Both the position numbers and the translations under genes were made by a program. This document shows, in pieces, positions 10,664 to 22,448 of a DNA stretch of 64,000 nt; the first letter of the stretch is position 1, and every line of letters starts with the position of its first letter. The notes under the pieces are model-generated. The model had not been told where the DNA came from, did not search any database, and saw only the letters and a program-made list of their open reading frames with translations. Source of the DNA: Bremia lactucae (Eukaryota > Oomycota > Peronosporomycetes > Peronosporales > Peronosporaceae). The stretch is taken from NCBI RefSeq assembly GCF_004359215.1, contig NC_090610.1, positions 4,266,739-4,330,738 on the forward strand, written 5' to 3'.

Positions 10664-10973
10664 CTGAACGGACGAAGGTAAGGCAGCCGCGAGAAGGTGG
10701 ACGAGATCGCCACTCCTATCGGGCGCCGCCTACACTGATGGATGCGGGTGGGAATCAGATTTTTGCTTGGTCTGGCGTTGCCTCAAAAAGTTTGTAGTCA
10801 GATTTTAAGGCATCAATATGAATTGCATTTGATAATTCAATTTAGAGCCAGTTTATAGGATAAAAAGAGATCAAACTTTCAATACACCGTATAAAATTTA
10901 TCCAACTAATATTGAATGTGCAACGCTTTCTTGTTGGTAGGTTGCTTGCCCACCGCTCCGTGAGGCAAAGGTA

Positions 10974-12040
10974 TCAGATGGAAAGGTTACCCAAAAAGTT
11001 ATGACTCTTGGGAATCGACCGGTACCCTACGTATTGATGTGCCCGACTTAGTGGCTGCCTAGGAAAAGAAGCACCAGCTGAGGACTCGTCGCTAATCTCA
11101 AATGAACTAGCAGAAGCAGCGTTATGAGAAGAAACAGGGGATGCAGTACCGCCCATGTTTATATTCACAGTCAAGTGAGCGAAGATTATCCGCTACGACT
11201 TTGTTTTGCCACATTGAAATGTGGCGCAGGAATTCCGCTTCGTATTGGCCGGTTGATTAACTTGAATTCAACACGACCGGGATCGTGGAGATACTGGAAA
11301 CACTACCAAGTGATTTCCTCTGAGTTTTCCACGAAGTATAGATGCCATAATATTTATGTGCATCTAGAGTAGCGCCTCTAGGAGCGACGCACCCGTTCCA
11401 CCCGAATAGGTCATTCGGATGGAGGTGGCATAAGTGGTATGCCACTAGTCCCCTAGCCACGTTCAATGCGACTAGCTTGTGACATCGACTAGAACCGTTC
11501 ACGTGCTGTCGGCGGAGCTTTACGCTCAGGCTCTTCTGCGTCAGACCCATTGTATATGCTAGTCGGAACGACTAGTGTTGTGGTTCGACACAACTGAGTA
11601 GCAGCTGCGCTTTTATAGGCAGCGCTCACAAATAATCACTGCGCTAACTAGCGTAGACGACGAGACAGTTGTTTTGTCGACGTAAGGCAAATTAGCCTTC
11701 GCAACATTGGGGGTCTCCATGTTAGGAGCACTGGGTGAAGTTTGGATGGGCAATAAAGCGCCATCATCGTTCCCCATTAGCTCGCTGTGCTCATCACTAC
11801 TATGAAGTGATGGCAGCGGTGTCGACTCATTGTGGTCAACAATAAGCGACGGATCTACATCCTCACTGTGAAAGTGGGAAAGATCTGTAAGTCCAGTTAG
11901 CGCGACAGCAGCAGTAGCTACCGGCGTTGCAACTGAGACACTCGGCGACGGCTGTTTTTATCGCTGAGCGTGCTCTTAGTGCGTGTTGCGTGGGTGTCTT
12001 TGCAGACTACCCATCATCTTTGCCCCTTTCATAGTGGCAT
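10974..12040 (-). pseudogene. aORF2 (antisense gene of Gypsy-2), broken copy
   Basis: On the minus strand, from the damaged start at 12040-12038, the translation can be followed as short blocks. These are SVATPVATAAVALTGL, then an acidic and Ser-rich stretch, PIQTSPSAPNMETP, NGSDAEEPERK, MSQASR-like sequence, and DAHKYYGIYTSWK. The same order of blocks is found at 57546-58402. Several stops and shifts show that it is dead. It lies between the integrase C-terminus and the place of the 3' LTR, in opposite orientation to pol. I do not recognise a known protein family. Confidence 0.55.
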
Positions 12041-12113
12041 GTCAGGAGCCGTGTGATGACAAGGATGTACGCACACTGGTCGCTAAGAGTGATGGAGAGG
12101 AGAAGCGTTCATT

Positions 12114-12540
12114 TAAAGGTATCAAGCAAAGCGTGATGCAATCGCCTATCTTGGCGATTGCAGATCAAGGCAGACCATTTCATGGGGTCTGTGACGCCAG
12201 CGATTTCGCAATCGGCTGTGCGTTAATGCAATACAGACGGCGCGGAGCCCGTCGTCGTTATTAACCGCGTCAGCTGCGACCAGCTGATTGCAACTACCCA
12301 ATGCATGACAAGGAACTCCTTGCCATGAATATGCACTGGCTAAGTTCAGGGTCTATCTTCTCGGAGATAGACCGTTCATCGTATATACGGAACATGCGTC
12401 ATTACGCACGGCTGTAAATAGCCCACACCTCTCGCAAAGAATGGCGAGGTGGCTATCCTTCTTCGCGCAGTGTAATTTCTCCGTGGTAATAAATCAGGAC
12501 GCCTTAATGTCGTCGCTGATGCGTTATAACGCCGAGCCGA
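12114..12540 (+). pseudogene. pol: Gypsy-1 RNase H, continuation after insertion
   Basis: This resumes the RNase H broken at 7060. The motifs are QSPILAIADQGRPFHGVCDA, SDFAIGCALMQY, MHDKELLA-like sequence near 12301, and PFIVYTEHASLRTAV-like sequence near 12373, where the Asp of TDHA has become Glu. A frameshift is present at about 12250. Confidence 0.7.
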
Positions 12541-12699
12541 TGCCGAGCCAGCTAAGCATTCCAATAGTGAAATTAATCACACTATTGCAACACTCGTTTC
12601 ATGTGTTCCGTCATCAACCTTGTTTGATGACATAAAGAAGCCTACACAGAAGATAAGGACCTTCTGCGTTTATTGGATCATCTGATAAATCAATCATCC

Positions 12700-14149
12700 G
12701 ATAAATCTTCTTAAAGATTTACCGGCTTTATATCGATCATCATCCATACACAACACGCAACGACTTACTGTATTACACAGCCGTTGCCGGCGACACTCCA
12801 CGTGTCGTCGTCCCAACTCACAATGATTTGCGCTTGCGCATCATGTATGAGTGTCACGATGCACCAACAATCGGGCATTTTGGGGGTGAGAAAAATTATC
12901 TAACAATGAGTCGCGAATTTGACTGGCCCCGGCAGTATCAGCTCGTGCGCAAGTACATTCGTGCTTGCGAGGTATGTCAACGGGTGAAGCCTAGCCCTTT
13001 ATTCCGTGCACCTCTCCAACCTCTACCACTACCGGCAGAATGTTGGCAGTCCGTATCTATATACTCCGCCTTCGGATTTCCCGAAGACGATCACAAAAAC
13101 ATTGGCATCCTTATTTTTGTACACAGAAAAAGCAAGAAGGTACATCTTGCTGCAGTACCAGAGTCGATCACGGCTCCGGGCTGCGCCCGTCTTTATCGGC
13201 ACGGTATTCAAACTCCACGGTTTACCCCGTACTAGTCTCGGATAGAGATTCACGGTTCACGGCGGATTTCTATCAGTCCGTGTTCCGAGAGATCGGAACA
13301 CGGCTGACTATGTTAATTTCGGATTATCCGGAAACAGATTTCAGACGGAACGCGTAAATCGCGTCCTCGAAAAGAGACTTCGAGGTTACGCCAAATCGTA
13401 TCCGAATCGGAGCGAGCTTTTACCGATGGTCGAATTCGTCATTAAAGTTTCGGTGCACGCGTCTACAATGCCGTTCTTCGTGAACAACTTACGCCATCCA
13501 CGCATACCCACCCAATTAGATGAATCCTCTAGTTTACGGGAAGGGGTGGACTCGCACGAGCCAAACCATTTTCTGGTTCATGCTCATCACGCGTCGATAT
13601 TACCAACGACGCGAATGACGTCGATATTACCAACGACGCGAATGACGTCGATGTCGAAGCAATTGACATCAAGTTGAGAAAGATCTCATGGCAGTGCGCA
13701 CAAAGCGCACTGAAAAAGAACAAAACCAATTGATTCAGCAGACGAATTTCTGCTAACCCGAGAATCAGCAATCCGTTTCGTACAGAATTTCATTGCTAAC
13801 GCAGTTGACCGTTAGGAACGGAACGCAGACAAACATGGAAGAGCAAATGTGCTTTCATTTAAAATTAATGACCTAGTACTTCTCTTTACGGTAAATTTAT
13901 CTAAGCGCGTAGTCACCAATGTGGGAAGCAGTAAACTACTACCCAAGTTCATTGGACCTTTCCGTGTACTGCATCGCAGAGGCTCTGGAGATTATCATGC
14001 CGGGTCCAAAGATCCTCGAGACCGCGATGAGCGGAAGACAGCTCATCACGAAGAGCGTGTTATTTCCGTTCGTACTCCAACATGGAGTACGCACTCTTCG
14101 AACGGTCTTTAAACCGTTCGATATGGTAAGCCTGCACCGTCTGCACTAA
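12700..14149 (+). pseudogene. pol: Gypsy-1 integrase (broken)
   Basis: The 135-codon ORF at 12828-13235 holds the zinc domain: ECHDAPTIGHFGG with the two His and CEVCQRVKP with the two Cys. The first catalytic Asp is lost (SIYSAFGF where SIDFxFGF is expected). The second is in VSDRDSRFTADF near 13236-13270. The third block is damaged (YPETDFRRNA). A 29-bp unit is repeated twice near 13590-13650. The C-terminal domain at 13849-14149 reads VVTNVGSSKLLPKFIGPFRV. The gene ends 39 bp before the end of aORF1 coming from the other strand. Confidence 0.75.
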
Positions 14150-14187
14150 CGAATGACGCTTACCGTGCTCGTGACCAATCCTTCCTC

Positions 14188-15533
14188 CTAATCATGGAGG
14201 AAGGGATCAGGTTCGTCGATCTTCGACTCTACATCCGATACATGGGTCGGATCTAATTTTCCCTCCTCCGCCACAACCATTGGTGGATTCCTGCTGTGGT
14301 CAACGTTTCCTTGTGGAGCGTATCCAAAACCATCGTGATGTGAAGGGGTAGCGAACGAGTTATCTTGTTCGCTGGCGCGGTTATCCACCTTCAAATGACA
14401 GCTGGGAGCCTCGTTCCCAGCTGGTTGTTGACGTTGAGGGCCTCGCCCGTCAGTATGACGAGACCCATCCAACGAATCAGAAGGTCCATCGGAAACACGT
14501 GCCCCTGGCGCTTGTAAATCGATTGCAAAACGTCAATCGCATCGCGCATCTTGATAGAGATGTGAGCCCTTCTTCAGGGCGAAGAAAGAGCATAAACATT
14601 CCCTTCTACTCGCTTCGTGTTGTCAACAAACACGGACAGGGATCACCCCACGTGAAACATGGAAGTCCTGCCTCACATGACAACCGATGCAATTTATATC
14701 TTACACCGGTTGGAGTTCGCTTCTCAAACTTAACGCGAATTGCGTTTCGTCTTTGTAGCCAGACTTCGCGTCCAATGTCTTTGACATTGCGAATAAACGC
14801 GCTCCAGGCTTGCATCAGTGAGATTTGATCTCGCTTATTGCTGCCACTATACCATCGATGCTTAAGAAAAGCATCGAGAGAAAGCTCAAACTCAGCACGA
14901 AAATTCTTCGCGCTGGAATCAAGGGCATGTAGCTTTATCGCAATAAATAAGTATACTTATTGTGAGGAGTAGTCTTTCCAGACAAGCTATTGATTAGCTG
15001 TTCGTGCAAAAGCCACGGCTTTTTCTCAGGGGCAAGACGAGACATTTTTGTGTATCCGATCCCCTGAGGCGTACCCACTGAAGCAGGGGTACCAATGAAC
15101 TTTTATTAGGATGGCTTACGCCATCGTCATCACCTTGCAGAGAAACAGGTGCAGGTGACCGTACGGGAGACGGAACGGGCGATGAGGGATCATCCTCATC
15201 GTCGGAACCAAATAGACTATTAACTCGTATATCAGAATGAGCCCCCTCATTCGAAGGCTCATTGTCAGCCGCCTGACGACTATCAGGCGATTGTTCTGTT
15301 CTCTTCGAGTCGGCCATTTCGTCCGACTCGCATTTGCAGTCGACGTTCAAAAAGGGGTCGCTCTGACGTGGTGAATCACCACGTGCGCCCGCAACATCTA
15401 GTGTTGCGAGAGAGAACGATACTACGGTAGACGGAACGTCTGTCGCAAGAGACAATAATGCGTCGCCCGCGGCTGCATAAACCGTAGCCGAAGGTTTCGC
15501 ACTATTCAGATACCGCATGGACTTGTTAACCAT
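14188..15533 (-). pseudogene. aORF1 (antisense gene of Gypsy-1), copy a
   Basis: The minus strand starts at ATG 15533 with MVNKSMRYLNSAKPSA and stays open for 179 codons. This first part is acidic and Ser/Pro-rich (FGSDDEDDPSSPVPSPVRSP). Later blocks are VKDIGREVWLQRRNAIRVKF, GVRYKLHRLSCEAGLP, GDPCPC and IxNEAPSCHLKVDNRASEQD-like sequence. Matching blocks occur in the plus-strand copy at 41759-43548 (GREVWLDKLNAFRERFEK, GARYKLYCLS, GNEAPSYHVRVDTLANERD). Frameshifts separate the blocks. It lies between integrase and the polypurine tract/3' LTR, opposite to pol. The family is unknown to me; a nuclear or Gag-like accessory role is only a guess. Confidence 0.6.
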
Positions 15534-15634
15534 GCGATAGAATTAAAAATGATGGTTCTGACCAATCAACAAATTTATTTAAGTGGTCTTATTGTGACCA
15601 CTCTATCCAAGGACAGTCAAAGTGAATGTCGTTT

Positions 15635-15646
15635 AAGGGAGGGTGA
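15635..15646 (+). other. Polypurine tract of Gypsy-1 3' LTR
   Basis: AAGGGAGGGTGA abuts the LTR start at 15647. It fixes the plus orientation of this element. Confidence 0.6.
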
Positions 15647-16088
15647 TGTTACGGGGGTGTCGTTTCATGAATTTAACATTTCAAATTTGTTCATTAATAT
15701 ATTATCTAAATGGTAGAAAATATTTGGAGAATATTTCTTTTCATGGCAGTATTCTAAAAGCTTATCCATTGGTAGATATAGACCATTTTATCTACTTTTC
15801 CGCGGTCCAATCAGCGCTGGACGCGCGCAAAGAGAGAGACAGATAAGACTTTATGACATGTTTTGTATAAGTTTATAATTAAGTTTGTATTTAATAGATA
15901 GAAACAGGAGAACTTTATTGTATCAAACACAGTTTTCTTTTTAGCCCTCTTTAAAGCAATTGGTTTAAAGAGGGGAGTCTTCTTCTGCACGTACTAGTGT
16001 ACGTGAAGTGACGTGAGGCACCACTCGCACTGAAACGTGCGAAGTGGACTTGTACTGAAGCAGTACAAGTCAGTAGTGGCCCGTTACA
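15647..16088 (+). repeat. 3' LTR of the plus-strand Gypsy-1 element
   Basis: Starts TGTTACGGGG and ends CCCGTTACA, 442 bp. It is similar end to end to the reverse complement of the solo LTR at 59094-59516, and its 3' half matches 779-1026. Near its 3' end GACTTGTACT and AGTACAAGTC form a 10-bp stem. Confidence 0.8.
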
Positions 16089-16179
16089 GAATAGGACTCG
16101 TGTCACCGCGCTTAAACTTCAGTCAAACTTAGATGTAAGGAATTAAACTTTGCAATTTTTGAACGCTGTCTTGTCCTCC

Positions 16180-16500
16180 GGTTGAATTGAAATTTAATTA
16201 ATCCTTGGTATGGCCTGGCTTGAACGCCATCAGAATTGGATTGATTGGAGGTCAATGAACCTTTGGCACATTGCGCAATGTTGCAAGCTTTGGCGAGTCG
16301 TGAACCAACCTTTGCAAGACAACAAAAGCGAAATTGGCGCAAGTCACCGACAGAGTTTGTTAGCGTGCTATACATTGGACTATCGCAGTTAATTAATTCC
16401 AATGTCGATGATATTTGTCCCGAGCGTGGCGCATTGAGTGATACGACACGTATTCTGTTTACTAAAACTCGTTGTGGAAACAATTCCTGAATGCTGAAAG
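16180..16500 (+). pseudogene. Gypsy protease/linker fragment
   Basis: The plus strand encodes MAWLERHQNWIDWRSM, the W-L-x-x-H-x-x-W-I-D-W block that ends retropepsin domains in Gypsy elements. A linker with NSNVDDICPERGA follows in a shifted frame. No LTR or active site is left. It belongs to a lineage different from Gypsy-1 and Gypsy-2, perhaps the same one as the integrase fragment at 18240. Confidence 0.5.
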
Positions 16501-16937
16501 AATTGTGAGTCTAGGGTCGAGTCATTTAGGGTGTGATCCCTCTGATGCGCGGAAATTCGGCAAATTAAATCCGCCGGTCACCCTCTGCGATGTGTGAGAC
16601 GACTGAGTCGCACTGCGGGAAGCCGCATGGTATGTGTAGATTACGAAAGACTTATAGCCAAGCAGATGCATTCTGGCTTTGAAGAGAACTAACTTCATAT
16701 GATGTAATTTTTGGCATGAACAAGATTTTGTTTTCTGCAGCTTTAATGTGCTGAGCCTCGTATGACCGACTATATTCCTTCAACATGGGTTCGTAACAGC
16801 GCATTGTCTAATCCGTTGTCAGATGAATCACTGAAGACACTGCAAGGTCGATCAGGATCAGGCAAGGCCAATACCAGGGTATGCAAATGACTCTTCGTTA
16901 CCGCTTTGATCGATTTGTTCCCGCTGCTAGTCAATCA
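16501..16937. other. No gene recognised
   Basis: There are no long frames and no protein motifs. This is probably eroded transposon sequence between the fragments on either side. Confidence 0.4.
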
Positions 16938-18020
16938 TCAATCCGAATACTCCATAGGGAGATTATATAATTGCCGAGCCATATCAGCGTATATTTCGCT
17001 GTACTTATGCAAGTAGTTTGTAAGGCAAAGCCATTTACGTTGATTATATTCAGGCAATATTGTTAAATTTTTATTAGTTATTTTTATCCACTTTTTTAGG
17101 ACCCTTAGCGAGATCCGCTTGAATGGCTCGCTTCTAATGAAGCCTTCTAAAAAAATCATCCACGCATGTCTTAGCATACAGCTTTCTTTTGCGCATTTAC
17201 CCGAGCACAGCTCGTAAATGGTCTATGTGGTAACGCTGCCTGGCCAACGCTGCTTCGCACGACTATAGACAAAACGTCAGCGAGATATGTACGTGGATAC
17301 CCTTTATGAGGGCGAAACGGTTGCATCGCTAGATATTTAAATTAAACTAGGGTATCGAAAAGCCCCTGTGGCATAAAGCAGCCACTCCCAGAGAATGCCG
17401 TATCGCTCTGTAACGTTACAGACGCTTCGCGTCTCGTAGTATATGAATTTTTGTCTCCTGTCTCGATGTCGAGACCATGCACCTCACTGAGGTCGGAAGA
17501 TCCATGTACTTAAGTTTAACACGTTCTTCAACCTTACTTTGCTCTATATGAGAGCCGATATCAAATCCGCCATCCGATGAAGAGGCATTCAACTCAAACT
17601 CATCAAATAGTGAACGTTAACGTCTCACCGTTCTTAGATTAAATAATTTGGAATAATGTCTAGATCAGTGAACTTTTGTTGAGGTATCTTAAACGTGTCA
17701 GTCCAACATCGCGGAAAAGTTTATACCGGAGAAGCAAAATGCTTTGGGGGTGCGATGTCACGCATATCTAATTATGATTTTGCTGATTTAACGGATCTGT
17801 TGTCGCCAGTTACTGGCATAATACGTGCTGCATATGCTGAAGCTGAACAGTGAAGCGCTTTAATACGAGACCTCGGGAACAATGACTCGGGCATTAACTT
17901 GTCGGCAGTTATTTTATCCAAGGTCTTATATATAATGGCCTTTTGAGCTATTTCACGGATGCGGCGGATATTCCGCGCTTCTTGGTTCCTCATGATGATA
18001 CCAAATCCTTTATGCGGCAC
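16938..18020 (-). pseudogene. pol: Minus-strand Gypsy RT remnants
   Basis: Minus-strand pieces include LTNYLHKYSEIYADMARQL (16938-17177; the connection between RT and RNase H) and GILWEWLLYATGAF near 17350-17400, where the MPQGL motif is expected. An upstream 82-codon stretch with KTLDKITADKLMPESLF (17772-18020) is unassigned. The catalytic YxDD block is missing, so a deletion lies between these pieces. Confidence 0.5.
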
Positions 18021-18239
18021 ATTATTCTGCTTTTTGTGTTATTCTCGGTCGCGAGAATACCTACGGCTCGCTGAGTGGTGGCTCAAACTCTACAAATGGA
18101 TCATACCTTTGTGCACGCACGCAAGACGTGCCAACGAAGTCAAATCCTCCGCATATGCGACTGCGCCGCTTGACAATTCGCCCATAACACTGGGTGGCGG
18201 AACTCCATCAGTATTTGGTCTACTGAAGGATTCGAATGA

Positions 18240-18790
18240 CAGCAAACGATCCTGGACATTCTGACAGCTTAGCGGCTTTGTTGCGTTGGAGCTCAATGCT
18301 CCCAATATCTGAGTTCGCGATGGAAATCGCTATTCTCACTACTGTAGGTCATACTCCGTTCTATTTAAACGATCTCACACACCCGCGCATTCTTATTACG
18401 CTAACACTACAATGTCCAGAGCTTGGTGGGGAAGACGTTGCCGATTGGCTTGCTGATCTCGGCCCTGTCACTGTAAGAAACAGGTTAGTGAATTTCCCAT
18501 GACGGGATTTAATGCCGACGCGATGGCTCAAAAACAAGACAAATGGAAAGAACAAGTGAATACTAAGGCAAAAAATGTGCTTATATGTATGCGGTCCGTG
18601 ATCAAGTCTTACTTATCGCTAACCATCTATCTACAATATGTATGTGTCTGCGTCCTTTATGACCAAATAAAACCATTTACGGTCGTGACCAAGAAGGGCC
18701 TCGCTTACACGCTACATCTACCGCGAAGCTGCGCATACACCGAGTTCTTTACGTAGGCTTGCTTAAGCCGTATCGCAATCCTTCTCATAT
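18240..18790 (+). pseudogene. pol: Gypsy integrase C-terminal fragment
   Basis: The plus strand encodes LLRWSSMLPISEFAMEIAIL, then TTVGHTPFYLNDLTHPRI, the segment after the integrase catalytic core. Further right are IKPFTVVTKKGLAYTLHLPR and a THPTF-like remnant, the usual integrase C-terminal domain. Frames shift near 18500. The zinc domain and catalytic core are absent. Confidence 0.6.
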
Positions 18791-19861
18791 GAATCTGAAG
18801 ATGCTTGCGCAGAGAAAGGCGGCTGTGCTGCAAATGGCTGCATCGTCATCAGGATATTCAGTGGGCCTTCTCAGCGAGTTGTTGCCAATCCATCATCAAA
18901 GGACGGTTATGAATACTGTTTAGTGTACTGTGAGTTCTAGCAAGAGTCTCACGTAAAAGTTGCACCTTATGCTTTAGTTCAACAAAAGGTGCATTGATGT
19001 TTCGCACCCTCTTGCGTTGCTTGATGAGCAAAGGAACATTCAGAATTACGTCGAGAAATTTTATTAAGCGACGTCGTCGAACCATGATATAACTTGGGTC
19101 CGTACTTACAGGTGAATAAAAAACACTAGTGTGCTGGTGGGCAAGAGCATCATAATATATACCGTTATAATTGGCGTTTGGTTTTTAAATTCGCGAAATC
19201 CAAGCATTTTTTTTTGCTTCATGCCACGTCGGCGGCAGCTAATGGAGCAAAATACTTCTCAAGCATCGGGTTCGTTGAACGTACAAACCTCATCTTGTTC
19301 CGTTTCATCGTAAAGATGATTGTTATAGTCCTCATCGAGGATACCGCGGCACCACGCGCTTGTTCATGTAGACCGTCAAGTATTGACTTTGCGTCATTTT
19401 ATGTAAGGTAAAGGCCTCTTGTTTAGGGCTTCTCGTGTCGACATTTCTTCAAGCCTCCTAGCCTCAAGATTTGTGATCCAGATCGCCTAAGGTTGGCATG
19501 AAATATCGCGAAGGGGTCCATCCACAGTTACAGGTCCGAAGACGTAGTCTTGGTGAGCTCTTGCAATTGCGATTGCGATTGACCCAAGACACCTTGCTTC
19601 TTTTTGATGATTTCACTCCTGTTCGTACTCACGAAGCAAACTTGCGTTTAATCGGACCCCTGAGCCAGGTGTCATACTTAACGCTGTAAGTGAATTGGCA
19701 ACACCACATTCTAGGTAAGAATTTTTTTTAGTACATGAGGTGATTTGTCTTTACGCGCAGAGGTGCGAGTTTAGGACTCCTCATTCAATTCCTCGAAAGG
19801 TGTGTCGCTGGCATCGTCAATAATCTCTTACTACTCGAGTTAATCGCTAATAGGCTTTGTC
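18791..19861. other. Unassigned transposon-like sequence
   Basis: Short frames on both strands (for example 18858-19085 minus, 19498-19689 plus) have no motif I recognise. From its position between two Gypsy pieces it may be a decayed integrase tail and LTR. Confidence 0.3.
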
Positions 19862-20470
19862 TCATTGATAGAAGACGCCATTGTGACGCAGATTGTTAAG
19901 AGCCCAATGTGTGTATAAATATTCCTTATAGCATTCAATGAGAAAATGAAGACGACTGTTGCCCCACGGGTAAATGTCCAGTGGAATAGGTTTTATCGGG
20001 TTGCATGTTGGTTGTTGTTCGAAAATGTTGTGAGGCACACACAAGAGATAATTTATGTGACTGAATGTTAAGTTTCCGTAGCAAACGATAGTGATCGCAA
20101 GGACGGTTGATGACGGCGCAGGCTTCAAACGCTGGCAAGTCTACAAAGCGCGTACCCATTTTTAAATGTACTGATACATTCGCGGCCAGAAACACACGCG
20201 AGATATGACCGCAAACGTCTCTCCGTGACTTAGGTGGCCATCAGTAGGCTGTCGTGGGCGCGTGAATTGAATGAGCTCGAAGGTCGTCATCAGAAGGATC
20301 GCAATACGCGTAGAATCGAAGACGTCCATTGTGTACGAGACATGCCGGCGAACGTCTTTTTGCGACCCAAATGACCACCAGTTGGGCTGTCGTGGAACTC
20401 GTGAGCCAAACGAGCTCGAAGATCGTCAGCAGTAGGGATGACAACATGTGGAAATCGAAGACGTCCAAAG
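19862..20470 (-). pseudogene. pol: Gypsy-3 integrase zinc domain, internally duplicated
   Basis: On the minus strand one frame reads VVIPTADDLRARLAHEFHD, then SPTGGHLGRKKTF, the His-His part of the integrase zinc domain. About 170 bp further (near 20210-20320) a diverged repeat encodes CDPSDDDLRAHSIHAPTTAY. The domain start is thus present twice in tandem. The Cys pair and the DDE core are not visible. Confidence 0.5.
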
Positions 20471-20490
20471 TGTACGCCAGCAGTGAACCA

Positions 20491-21350
20491 CTAAGCGCGT
20501 AGTACTTGATGTTCTTTTTGCGCGTTGGCTTTGGTCAACTTCGCGAGTAAATCTTTACTAAGATGCTGGGGATGGTTGATGATTCTCGCATAAAATGAAT
20601 CGTTCACGATAGACTCAGCGATCTGAGCCGGGATCGGAAGTATAGAACTCAAAACCATCGCATCAAATTCCAAATGGATGCAGCATCTTCAAATTTCGTT
20701 GCCGTTATCAGCATTCTCTGGCTTATGACCCATGTCACGTCAAGGATCGTAGTCTGGACGACGAGTCAACGCGTCAGCAAGAACGTTCTTCTTGCCAGGC
20801 TTGTAATATACCACGAAGTTTTCTTTGGCGAAGAGCGACAACCAACGAGCCACACGCTGGGACAAGTAAGGGCTATTGACGGCGATGCGCACTGAGGCAT
20901 AATCTGTATAGATCGAAATGTATTCTCGCCGAGTTGATATACCCTTAACTGGATCAACGCGTAACGCATACCCAAAGGCTCCTTATCATGAACGTCCACA
21001 ACCAACGACGTCCTTCTTGAGCAATGTCGACAATGGTTGAATGAGCTCAGCATAATAATTTGTATACTTGCGCAGGAAATTTGCCAGGCCGAGCCAATGT
21101 CGTAATTCAGTGGGCTCTGGGTTCGGCCAGGAACATATCGATGAGACCTTCTCAGTATCAGCGCGGACATGACGTACCAACAGAGTACTGGAATCTCGGA
21201 AGCACAGAAGACACATTTCTTCAATGTTACATACAATTTGTTCTCGCGCACCACTTGAAACACCCTCTAGAAATGCCGAAGGTGCATCTTCGAAGCGCTG
21301 CTGTGAAAAATATGTCATCGAAATAGCTGGGTGCGAAATCGCGAAGCGGC
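20491..21350 (-). pseudogene. pol: Gypsy-3 RT end, RNase H and linker (broken)
   Basis: In minus-strand order: FAPSYFDDIFF near 21310-21345 with the catalytic Asp pair, then LYVTLKKCVFCASEIPVL, LGLANFLRKYTNYYAELI and LSTLLKKD. An abrupt jump to VHDKEPLGMRYALIQLRVY follows, so the first half of RNase H is deleted. After that come KTSWYITSLARRTF-like sequence in one frame and, at 20491-20673, the linker DAMVLSSILPIPAQIAESIV. It lies on the same strand as the gag at 22970-24212. Confidence 0.65.
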
Positions 21351-22440
21351 GAAGTCATAGTGTCACCATCTGATTAAACGTATCTGGAGCATTCTTAAAG
21401 CCTTGTGGCATGACTAGCCACTCCCAAAGCATTCCGCTTGGGGTGCTGACCGCAGTGAATGAAATGTCACTGTTTCTTATTAGAATTTAATAGAATCCGT
21501 CTGTCAGATCTAAAGCGCTGTTGATCTCGCTCCCGGACATGGTATCCAGTACCATGTGTTTGCGGGGGATCGTTTGTTTAGGTCGGGATCGTGGCGTCAT
21601 TAAGCTTGTTGAAAGCGTATACAATTCACCACCCGCCGGTGGATTTCTTCACACGGAAAATCGAACTCGAATGTGGCGAGATACTCTCGCGAACATGGCC
21701 ATCCTTACGGCGGCTCTAAAAAAATCATCAATTGCGATGACTTGATCACGCGGTACGGCCACTGCCGCGTCGCGCAAAACTTTAGCCCGTGCACAGGCCA
21801 ATCTCGTACCGCACACCACGATCAGCAGGAAGTTCAGCGGAATATTGTAGGGGAAAATATCGCCACACTCACGTGCCAAATTGTAAACCGGGTCGGACTA
21901 ATCAATTAGAGCATCCCAGGACTGCACCGCGAAGCGTTCTTTTCGCGCTAATTTAGGATCAGCGTTTTTGGGCGGCCCTCCAAAAATTGTCCACTAGCTG
22001 TTTCGACGACTGAAACGACGCACACTTGCTCATTTTCACCGACCTTAAAGTTGTGAAGTAAGTCTTTTCACGATAAGTTTGATAGAGCTGTGATCTCTCC
22101 AGCCTTGCACGAAAGGCGCTACCGCAATGTAGCGGCCGCGATATGGACACCCCTCCACATATTCAAGCGCGCAAACGGATTCCGTCACTACAGAATCGTC
22201 CTTATCAGTAAATTGACGAGACAATCGTCGTCTCGGAGATCTTCGTGCTCCATTCTTGTGTGTTCTTTGCGTCTCGAGCCCCTGCTCAAGACTATAATGT
22301 CGCTATTGCAACGAGATAAGGCCCCCTCACCCTCCAGATGTGTGAGCGCAGTCTCCACCACGTCGTTCACCAGCGGAGCTACAGGCCGGTCAGTCTCGTC
22401 AATGAGATGCGGGATCTTGTCTTCGACACCTCGATAGTAA
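21351..22440 (-). pseudogene. pol: Gypsy-3 RT N-terminal half (broken)
   Basis: Minus-strand remnants correspond to the palm and fingers: an MPQG-like stretch near 21410, a DGYY-like block near 21500, and AVAVPRDQVIAIDDFFRAAV (21700-21790), which matches the WPLPREQ...IDDFF motif. A RHIRVRFSV-like piece replaces the FCVRK motif. It is broken by many stops. Confidence 0.5.
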
Positions 22441-22448
22441 ACGGAATC

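Larger units (their letters stand above)
7061..12113 (+). mobile_element. Gypsy-2 internal fragment inserted in Gypsy-1 RNase H
   Basis: Left of 7061 the sequence encodes Gypsy-1 ...WLWNADC. Right of 12113 it continues with RSFKGIKQSVMQSPILA, the next residues of the same RNase H domain. The roughly 5.05 kb between them is Gypsy-2: RT, RNase H, integrase and the antisense aORF2. It has no LTRs. It starts in the linker upstream of RT (matching the sequence at 34957) and stops just upstream of where the polypurine tract should be. Confidence 0.7.

Noticed and set aside
14188..15533. Interpreting aORF1 as the gag of a reverse-oriented nested element
   Set aside because: It lies in the same place and orientation relative to integrase in three elements, with the polypurine tract and LTR of the host element next to it in the clearest case, and no RT follows on its strand. 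It is kept as a refutation test in the main finding.
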